The notes under the pieces are model-generated. The model worked only from the letters and a program-made list of their open reading frames with translations. It searched no databases and had not been told where the DNA came from. Shown in pieces: positions 58,453 through 64,000 of a DNA stretch of 64,000 nt; the stretch's first letter is position 1, and each line of letters begins with the position of its first letter. This stretch comes from Asanoa ishikariensis (GTDB lineage: Bacteria; Actinomycetota; Actinomycetes; Mycobacteriales; Micromonosporaceae). The stretch is from assembly GCF_900107455.1 (NCBI RefSeq), contig NZ_FNQB01000004.1, positions 506,193 through 570,192 on the forward strand, written 5' to 3'. A program made the position numbers and the translations under genes.

Positions 58453-59685
58453 TCAGGCGGCTTTCGCCACTGCCTCGACGAGGCGGTCGACGTCGTCGGT
58501 CGTGGTGCCCGCGCCGACGCTGGCGCGTAACGCGGTCGCGGGCATCGGCAACCCGGTGCGGCGGCCCGCTTCGGACAGTAGGTGGCGGCTGAACGGGTGT
58601 GCGCAGAACAGGCCCTCGCGTACGCCGATGCCGTGCTCCACGCTCAGCCAGGTGGCTAGGTCGCCGCTGTCGTGTCCCGAGACGGCGAACGACACGATGC
58701 CCACGCGGTCGGACCCGGACGGGAACGACCGCAGCACCGCGACGCCCGGGATGCGCGCCAAGCGTCTTTCGAGGCGGGTGGAGAGCCGGGCCTCGTGGTC
58801 CTGCCAGCCAACCCGGTCGCAGGACGTCAGCGCGGCACAGACCGCGCCCAGGGCCACGGCCCCGAACACGTTCGGCGTGCCCGCTTCGTGCCTGGCCGGC
58901 CCGTCCGTCCACGTCACCGTCGCCGCGTCGTCCGCCACCCCGCTGGTCGCACCGCCGCCGGCCAGATAGGGCGGTGCCTGGTCGAGCCAGTCGGCCCGGC
59001 CGGCGAGCACACCGCAGCCGAACGGTGCGTAGAGCTTGTGCCCGGAGACGGCCACGTAGTCCGCGTCCCACGACGAGAGGTCGACGGGTCGGTGCGGCGC
59101 GAGCTGCGCCGCGTCGACCGCCACCCGTGCGCCGAAACGGTGTGCCTGCTCGACCAGTTCGGCGATCGGCCACACCTCGCCGGTCACGTTGCTGGCGGCG
59201 GTCACCGCCACGAGCAGCGGCCGGGCCGCCCCGTCGCGAGCCCTGATGGCGCGCAGGGCATCCGCGAGCGACGCGACCGCCGACGCCGGCGAGGCCGGTA
59301 TCGGCAGCCGGTGCACCGAAGGCCAGGGCAGCAGGCCGGCGTGGTGCTCGCCCAGGAACGTCACCGTCAGCGTGCCCGGCGGCAGGGCGTGGGCGAGCAG
59401 GTTCATCGCGTCGGTGGTGTTCCGGGTGAACACCACCTCGTCGTCGGGACGGGTTCCGAGGAAGTCGCCGATCGTCTGCCGGGAACGCTCGTACGCCAGC
59501 GAGGTCTTCTGCGACAGGGCGCCGGCCCCCCGGTGGACGCTCCCGTACCAGGGCAGCAGGTCCTCCACCGCATCGAGCGCGACGCGCGCCACGGGCGCGG
59601 TCGCCGCGTAGTCGAGGTTGGCGAAGGGCAGCTTCCGCCCGTCAGGGAGCGCCACCTGGGGCGGCAGGGCAGCGAGAGTGATCAC
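58453..59685 (-). CDS. Class V aminotransferase, cysteine-desulfurase-like
   Basis: The protein has 410 aa, a PLP fold-type I enzyme with NLDYAATAPV at the start, TRNTTDAMNLLAHAL, VDAAQLAPHRPVDL and the PLP-lysine motif VAVSGHKLYAPFG. The C terminus (REGLFCAHPFSRHLL) carries the cysteine in the place used by desulfurases. It is probably a selenocysteine-lyase/cysteine-desulfurase relative. GTG 59685 has AGGAAGG upstream. A SAM-IV riboswitch in the leader indicates that the gene is shut off when S-adenosylmethionine is plentiful, hence a role in sulfur amino acid supply. Confidence 0.88.
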   Translation of the reverse strand: MITLAALPPQVALPDGRKLPFANLDYAATAPVARVALDAVEDLLPWYGSVHRGAGALSQKTSLAYERSRQTIGDFLGTRPDDEVVFTRNTTDAMNLLAHALPPGTLTVTFLGEHHAGLLPWPSVHRLPIPASPASAVASLADALRAIRARDGAARPLLVAVTAASNVTGEVWPIAELVEQAHRFGARVAVDAAQLAPHRPVDLSSWDADYVAVSGHKLYAPFGCGVLAGRADWLDQAPPYLAGGGATSGVADDAATVTWTDGPARHEAGTPNVFGAVALGAVCAALTSCDRVGWQDHEARLSTRLERRLARIPGVAVLRSFPSGSDRVGIVSFAVSGHDSGDLATWLSVEHGIGVREGLFCAHPFSRHLLSEAGRRTGLPMPATALRASVGAGTTTDDVDRLVEAVAKAA

Positions 59686-59731
59686 GAGGGCCTTCCTGTG
59701 TTCGCGCTTGCCGAACACCGGGCGGCGTCGG

Positions 59732-59815
59732 CCAGGTCCTCATCCGGGGCACCCCATCGCGAAGAAGGGTTGCCGGTCAGCAAGCCGGGGCTACGCGCTG
59801 ACACTCATGACCTGG
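59732..59815 (-). ncRNA. SAM-IV riboswitch
   Basis: Read on the minus strand, the leader has closing stem CCAGGTC (59809-59815) with GACCTGG (59732-59738), the ATGAGTGTCAGCGC start, the conserved AGCCCCGGCTTGCTGACCGG and CAACCCT segment, and GGTGCCCCGGATGAGGACC before closing. This order matches the SAM-IV class known from actinobacteria. Between it and the start codon a 7-bp stem (59712-59718 with 59698-59704) abuts the ribosome-binding site, a likely expression platform. Binding of SAM would reduce expression of the aminotransferase. Confidence 0.85.
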
Positions 59816-59830
59816 CGCCACGATACCTGG

Positions 59831-60601
59831 TCAGGCATCCCGCCGGCGGAAGAGGGTGACGGCGGCGGCCAGGACGGCCGCCACGAAGACCGCGAAGACG
59901 CCCGCCGACGGCCATCGGGTGAACAGGCCGACCTCCGAGGCCAGCCCGCCGGACGCCTCGCCCGCCGCGCTCACCAGTTGCAGGCCGGCGGTGAAGGGAA
60001 GGAACCTCACCACCGGGTGCAGCCAGTCCAACGCCGGCACGTACGACAGCCGGAAGATGAGCTGTTCGACGATCATCGGCGTCACCAGGAGGACCACCAG
60101 GGCTCCCGGCACTCCGCGCAGGAGCTGCCCGAAAGCGACCCCCAGCACCGCCCAGAGCACCGCCAGCAGCACGTAGCCGATCACGGTCGCGTCCGTCAGC
60201 GATGGCGTATCCGCCCAGAACGGCACCGTGACGGCGACGTTGAGCAGCACCGACACCGCCGTGACGACCAGGGCCGTCGCGCCGACGACGAGCACCTTCG
60301 CGGTGAACAGCCGGGCCCGTTGCGGCACCGTGGTCAGCGTCGGCTGGATCGTGCCGTAGCGGTACTCGTGGCCCGACGCGAACACCCCGACCACCGCCAG
60401 CAGGACCACCGCCATCGGCACCGGCGCGTTCGCACCGCCGCCGGTCACCGCGGCCGCCACCACCTCGAGAGACGGCGAGTCGTCCAGGGAGGCGACCAGG
60501 AGTGCGATCGCGACGTTGAGCACCAGCGCCGAACCGATCAGCCAACACGTGGAACGCAGGGTACGCAGCCGCACCCACTCGAAGCGCAGCGCGTCAGCCA
60601 C
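59831..60601 (-). CDS. ABC-2-type transporter permease
   Basis: The protein has 256 aa with six hydrophobic segments and the GHEYRYGTIQPTLTTVPQRA loop characteristic of ABC-2 permeases linked to BcrA/DrrA-type ATPases. It starts at GTG 60601, eight bases inside the ATPase gene. Substrate unknown; peptide or drug export and envelope-stress functions are common in such systems. Confidence 0.87.
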   Translation of the reverse strand: MADALRFEWVRLRTLRSTCWLIGSALVLNVAIALLVASLDDSPSLEVVAAAVTGGGANAPVPMAVVLLAVVGVFASGHEYRYGTIQPTLTTVPQRARLFTAKVLVVGATALVVTAVSVLLNVAVTVPFWADTPSLTDATVIGYVLLAVLWAVLGVAFGQLLRGVPGALVVLLVTPMIVEQLIFRLSYVPALDWLHPVVRFLPFTAGLQLVSAAGEASGGLASEVGLFTRWPSAGVFAVFVAAVLAAAVTLFRRRDA

Positions 60602-61505
60602 GGGGCACCGCCACGTACTCCTCGGCGTCGCCGGTAGCGGTCATGAACGCCGCCTCCAGCGAAGCGGTCGTCGTGGCTAGCTCGTGCAGCCGGACACCGT
60701 TGTCGAACGCGACATCGCCGATCGTCACCGCGTCGGCGCCCGCGACCCGCAGCGCGTCGTCGCCGGCCGGCTCCACGCTCACCCCGTCAAGGGCGCGCAG
60801 CGCGTCGGCCAGCGCCGAGGCCTGCGGGCTGCGCACCAGCACCGTCGACCGGGTGAACTCGCTCACGAAGCCCTCGACCTTGCCCTGATAGATCATCCGG
60901 CCGCGGCCCACGACCACGAGCTCGTCGGCCATCAGCGACATCTCGGAGAGCAGGTGGCTGGAGACGAACACCGTGCGGCCCTCGGCCGCCAACGCCCGCA
61001 GCACGTCGCGCAGCCAGTGGATGCCGTGCGGGTCCAGGCCGTTGGCCGGCTCGTCGAGGATCAACGTGCCCGGGTCGCCGAGCAGCGCCTGGGCCAGGCC
61101 GAGCCGCTGCGCCATGCCGAGCGAGAAGCCCTTGGGCTTACGGCGGGCGACGTCGGCGATGCCGACGAACTCGAGCACCTCGTCCACCCGCGACGCCGGG
61201 ATGCCGCTGCCCGCGGCCAGCATGCGCAGATGGTTCCGCGCGGTCCGGGTCGGGTGGACGGCCCGCGCCTCCAGCACCGCGCCGATCTCCCGCAGCGGCT
61301 GCCTAAGCGTGTCGAACCGCCGGCCGTCGAACAGGGTCTCGCCGGCGCCGCGGTCGAGGTCGAGCATCAGTCGCATGGTCGTCGACTTGCCGGCGCCGTT
61401 GGGGCCGAGGAAGCCGGTGACCATGCCAGGGCGGACCTCGAACGAGAGGTCGTCGACGGCGACCTTCGCGCCGTACCGCTTGCCCAGGTGGGTTGCCAGG
61501 ATCAT
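60594..61505 (-). CDS. ABC transporter ATPase (DrrA/BcrA type)
   Basis: The protein has 303 aa with Walker A GPNGAGKSTT, signature FSLGMAQRLGLAQAL, Walker B LILDEPANGLD and a C-terminal extension typical of exporters of this kind. ATG 61505 is chosen because the longer frame runs through the divergent kinase gene's start. It faces the histidine kinase gene across 55 bases, so the two-component system probably controls it. Confidence 0.92.
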   Translation of the reverse strand: MILATHLGKRYGAKVAVDDLSFEVRPGMVTGFLGPNGAGKSTTMRLMLDLDRGAGETLFDGRRFDTLRQPLREIGAVLEARAVHPTRTARNHLRMLAAGSGIPASRVDEVLEFVGIADVARRKPKGFSLGMAQRLGLAQALLGDPGTLILDEPANGLDPHGIHWLRDVLRALAAEGRTVFVSSHLLSEMSLMADELVVVGRGRMIYQGKVEGFVSEFTRSTVLVRSPQASALADALRALDGVSVEPAGDDALRVAGADAVTIGDVAFDNGVRLHELATTTASLEAAFMTATGDAEEYVAVPRG

Positions 61506-61560
61506 GCGTGCAGGATCGCCCGGGGTTGCTGTGTTTCCGCTGAGAGCCCACAGTGGTGGC

Positions 61561-62634
61561 GTGAGACGTGCCCTGGCCGCGCTGACCGTCGCGGCGTTCG
61601 TCACCCTCCTGGTCGACGTCGTCGCCGCACACCGGTCGGCGGTGTCGCTCGGGCCGGCCGTCGCGTTCGTGCTCGCCGCGACGCTCGGCTTCGGACACGT
61701 CGAGAGAAGCACCAGAACCTGGCCGCGGTACGCGTACATCGTGGCGCTCCTCCTGCTCGGGGGTGCCGTCTTCGCCAGCTCCGGTGGCTATGTCGGCGCC
61801 ACCCTGCTGCTGGTCGTGCTGGTGAGCCAGACCACGCTGCTGCTGCCCCTGCCGGCGGTGGCCGTGGTGGTCGCGCTGGTGCCGTTCTTCCATGCCGGCA
61901 TGGCCTTCGCCGAGGGCCTGCGCGAGGGTCTGGGCCTGCTCGCGGCCGCCGTGTTCGCGGCGGTGCTGACCAAACTGCTGCTCCGCGAACAGGCGGCCCG
62001 GCAACAGCTTCGGGAGTACGCCGTGCAAGTGGAGGAGCTCGCCGCCGTGCGGGAGCGCAACCGGATGGCCCGCGACATCCACGACGGGCTCGGGCACGCG
62101 CTGACCGTGGTCCAGATGCAGATCAAGGCGGCCCGCGCGGTGCTGGCGGTCCAACCCGAGCGGGCCGACGAGGTGTTGGCCAAGGCGCAGGACCAGGCCG
62201 AGGAGGCGCTGCGTGAGGTGCGCCGTTCGGTGGGCGCGCTGCGCGAGCGCCAGCCGGCGGTCCCGTTGCCGGAGGCGTTGAAGGCGCTGGCCGCGGAGAC
62301 GTCGGCGGCCGGCGTGCCGACCGAGTTGGAGGTCACCGGCCCGGTGCGCCCGCTGCCGGACGAGGCCGAGGAGTCGCTGTTCCGGGCCGCGCAGGAGGGG
62401 CTGACCAACGTGCGCAAGCACGCCCGGGCGGGGCGGGCCGCGGTGATCCTCGACTACTCCCGGCCGGCGGAGGTGCGGGTCGAGGTGCGTGACGACGGTG
62501 CCGGCACGGCGGCCGGGAGCGACGGCTTCGGCCTGCTCGGTCTCCGCGAGCGGGCCGCGCACGTGGGTGGCCGGATGAGCCTGGAGTCCGTGCCGGGCAA
62601 GGGTTCGACGCTGCGGGTCGAGGTGCCCGGGTGA
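61561..62634 (+). CDS. Sensor histidine kinase, NarL-type (HisKA_3)
   Basis: The protein has 357 aa with about five to six membrane segments in the first 140 residues and little extracellular sequence, then the H-box ERNRMARDIHDGLGHALTV with the phospho-accepting histidine, and an HATPase domain (FRAAQEGLTNVRKHARAGR, GFGLLGLRERA). The sensing is probably within the membrane. GTG 61561 is the first plausible start after the divergent ATPase gene. Confidence 0.92.
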   Translation: MRRALAALTVAAFVTLLVDVVAAHRSAVSLGPAVAFVLAATLGFGHVERSTRTWPRYAYIVALLLLGGAVFASSGGYVGATLLLVVLVSQTTLLLPLPAVAVVVALVPFFHAGMAFAEGLREGLGLLAAAVFAAVLTKLLLREQAARQQLREYAVQVEELAAVRERNRMARDIHDGLGHALTVVQMQIKAARAVLAVQPERADEVLAKAQDQAEEALREVRRSVGALRERQPAVPLPEALKALAAETSAAGVPTELEVTGPVRPLPDEAEESLFRAAQEGLTNVRKHARAGRAAVILDYSRPAEVRVEVRDDGAGTAAGSDGFGLLGLRERAAHVGGRMSLESVPGKGSTLRVEVPG

Positions 62635-63269
62635 CCGTCCGGGTGCTGCTCGTCGACGACCAGGCGCTGTTCCGGGAGGCGCTGGCGATGCTGCTCGGCG
62701 TGCACCCGGACATCGAGGTGGTGGGAGAGGCCGGCGACGGTGCCGAGGCGCTGACCAAGGCCGGCACGGTCGCACCCGACGTGGTGCTGATGGACCTGCG
62801 GATGCCGGTGCTGGACGGGGTCGCGGCCACCAGGCGCCTGCGGACCGAGCATCCCGGCGTACGGGTGATCGCGCTGACCACCTTCGACGACGACGATGAC
62901 GTGTTCGCCGCCCTGCGCGCCGGGGCGCTCGGCTACCTGCTCAAGGACGTCTCGTCGGCCCGGCTGGCCGAGGCGGTGCTGGCCGCCGCCCGAGGCGAGT
63001 CGGTGCTCCAGCCGTCGGTCGCGGCCAAGCTGGTGGCCCGGATCGCCGCGGAGCCCACCGACCCGGCCCCTTTGACGGTCGCGTTGTCGGAGCGGGAGCT
63101 CGAAGTGGTCCGGCTGCTCGCGGGCGGACGCAGCAACCGGGAGATCGCCGCCGCGCTCTTCCTGGCCGAGGGCACGGTCAAGAACCACGTCACCAACGTG
63201 CTCGGCAAGCTCGACGCCCGCGACCGCACCCAGGCCGCCTTGCGCGCCCGCGAGCTCGGCCTGCTCTGA
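62631..63269 (+). CDS. NarL/LuxR-type response regulator
   Basis: The protein has 212 aa. The receiver has the acidic pair Asp9-Asp10, phospho-acceptor Asp55 (VVLMDLRMPVLDG) and the lysine in YLLKD. A GerE helix-turn-helix ends the protein (LSERELEVVRLLAGGRSNREIAAAL). GTG 62631 overlaps the kinase stop as GTGA. It is a standard partner of the kinase. The divergent ABC exporter and the next membrane protein are likely targets. Confidence 0.94.
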   Translation: MTVRVLLVDDQALFREALAMLLGVHPDIEVVGEAGDGAEALTKAGTVAPDVVLMDLRMPVLDGVAATRRLRTEHPGVRVIALTTFDDDDDVFAALRAGALGYLLKDVSSARLAEAVLAAARGESVLQPSVAAKLVARIAAEPTDPAPLTVALSERELEVVRLLAGGRSNREIAAALFLAEGTVKNHVTNVLGKLDARDRTQAALRARELGLL

Positions 63270-63294
63270 GGTCACGTGACCCCGGTCGTGACCA
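63270..63294. promoter_or_regulatory. Palindrome GGTCACGTGACC with a following half-repeat
   Basis: A perfect 12-base palindrome (63270-63281) begins directly after the response regulator stop and is followed by GGTCGTGACC. It lies 45-70 bases before the small membrane protein gene and may be the binding site of a dimeric regulator, possibly the response regulator just encoded. Confidence 0.4.
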
Positions 63295-63338
63295 TCGGCA
63301 CCTGCGCACGGCGGTGGTGCGCCGGGAGGATCGTCCAC

Positions 63339-63740
63339 ATGACGACATCGACGCACAGCAACCGCCGAGGCCACCTCCGCTTCGCCCTCCACTACCTCGA
63401 GATGGTCGTCTCGATGCTGGTCGGCATGTTCGCCCTGGGTCCACTGTGGTCCATGGCGCTGCCCGGCCTGGCCGACCACCCCGCCGCTGACGCGCTCGTG
63501 ATGGCCACCAACATGTCCATCGGCATGGCGGCCTGGATGGCGATCCGCCGGCATTCCTGGCCGAGGATCGCGGAGATGGTCGCCGCGATGTACGCGCCCT
63601 TCGTCGTGCTGCTGGTGCCCTACTGGCTCGGCGCGCTCTCCGGACACGGCCTGATGATGGGCGGCCATGTGCTGATGTTCGTGACCATGCTCGCCGCGAT
63701 GCTCTGGCGTCGCGCCGACTACTACCACCACGCCCACTGA
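63339..63740 (+). CDS. Small integral membrane protein of unknown function
   Basis: The protein has 133 aa with four hydrophobic segments, rich in methionine and glycine (MVVSMLVGMFALGPL, MATNMSIGMAAWMAI, GLMMGGHVLMFVTM), ending in a histidine-rich tail (DYYHHAH). ATG 63339 has GGGAGG upstream. The methionine and histidine clusters could bind metal, but this is speculation. It follows the response regulator gene and may be part of its regulon. Confidence 0.75.
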   Translation: MTTSTHSNRRGHLRFALHYLEMVVSMLVGMFALGPLWSMALPGLADHPAADALVMATNMSIGMAAWMAIRRHSWPRIAEMVAAMYAPFVVLLVPYWLGALSGHGLMMGGHVLMFVTMLAAMLWRRADYYHHAH

Positions 63741-63746
63741 CGCGGA

Positions 63747-64000
63747 CTACGGCCGGCAGACCCGGCGGACGAGGTCGCGCCAACCCTTCGCGAGCGTGTC
63801 GGTGATCTGGGCTGTGGCGTGGTCGACCTCGGTCGTCGACAGGTAGCGCAGCAGTGGGTCGTCCAGCGCCGCGGTGAGCTGCAGGGTGAGCAGGCCCAGA
63901 TCGGCCGGGCCCAGGTCGATCAGGCCCAGCAGCATCCGGATGTGGGTGTGGGACAGCGACGTTGGCAGGCTGCCGCCGGGCTGCGGCTGGCGGCCGGCGA
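63747..64000 (-). CDS. Unidentified protein, C-terminal part, cut by the window end
   Basis: The frame is open from the window edge to the stop at 63747 (84 codons). The visible end is helical and acidic to neutral (MLLGLIDLGPADLGLLTLQL, DHATAQITDTLAKGWRDLV). It may be the effector end of a transcriptional regulator, but there is not enough to name it. It converges on the small membrane protein gene, with 6 bases between stops. Confidence 0.55.
   Translation of the reverse strand, partial: AGRQPQPGGSLPTSLSHTHIRMLLGLIDLGPADLGLLTLQLTAALDDPLLRYLSTTEVDHATAQITDTLAKGWRDLVRRVCRP

Overview
The window is high-GC DNA with frequent GTG starts and many 4-base ATGA/GTGA gene overlaps. The gene content is that of a filamentous actinomycete: a Tad pilus locus without an outer-membrane secretin, SARP, ROK and LuxR regulators, an IdeR/DmdR-type iron box, a SAM-IV riboswitch and a spore-pigment-like type II PKS. 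A member of the Micromonosporaceae is my best guess, but this is inference; there is no rRNA or other taxonomic marker here.

Layout. 1-3.4 kb: end of a short-chain dehydrogenase, a large STAND ATPase (DUF4062-NB-ARC-TPR) and a small secreted protein. 3.7-6.0 kb: a MocR regulator and an EamA exporter whose start codons overlap back to back. 6.0-11.0 kb: a ferric-siderophore ABC uptake operon (two permeases, ATPase, lipoprotein) under an iron box, interrupted by a solo TnpB element. 11.1-18.6 kb: an oligosaccharide operon of ROK regulator, two permeases, binding protein, GH15 and GH31, all read leftwards from one end. 18.8-38.1 kb: a type II polyketide locus. Its core is one leftward, almost fully overlapping series: degenerate acyl-CoA ligase, AccDA, AccB, AccC, ACP, aromatase-cupin, KS-alpha, CLF, ABM-ABM-FAD monooxygenase, cyclase. 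Beside it lie a rightward P450, a tandem-domain cyclase and two more STAND ATPases, and a divergent SARP regulator sits at the far end. The parts match those of whiE spore-pigment clusters, but several are fused, and no ketoreductase, methyltransferase or exporter is seen. 38.1-48.3 kb: a tandem P-loop protein leading into a complete Tad/Flp pilus operon. 48.3-51.4 kb: a pseudo-receiver LuxR regulator, a Ser/Thr kinase fused to a LuxR-type DNA-binding domain, and a small conserved protein. 51.4-58.4 kb: two metallo-beta-lactamase-fold proteins, IclR and TetR regulators, a pectate lyase with a ricin-type lectin domain and two alpha/beta hydrolases. 58.4-64 kb: a class V aminotransferase under a SAM-IV riboswitch, an ABC-2 exporter pair, a NarL-type two-component system, a small membrane protein and a gene cut by the window end.

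How the genes work together. The carboxylase subunits should supply malonyl-CoA to the minimal PKS, and the aromatase and TcmI-type cyclases should fold the chain. The oxygenases then tailor it. The two STAND ATPases in the middle of this locus resemble the one at 0.3 kb and have no place in known aromatic polyketide pathways; they are the most intriguing part of the window. The Tad genes form a self-contained machine (pilin, minor pilins, peptidase, ATPases, membrane platform), with two unusual regulators immediately downstream.
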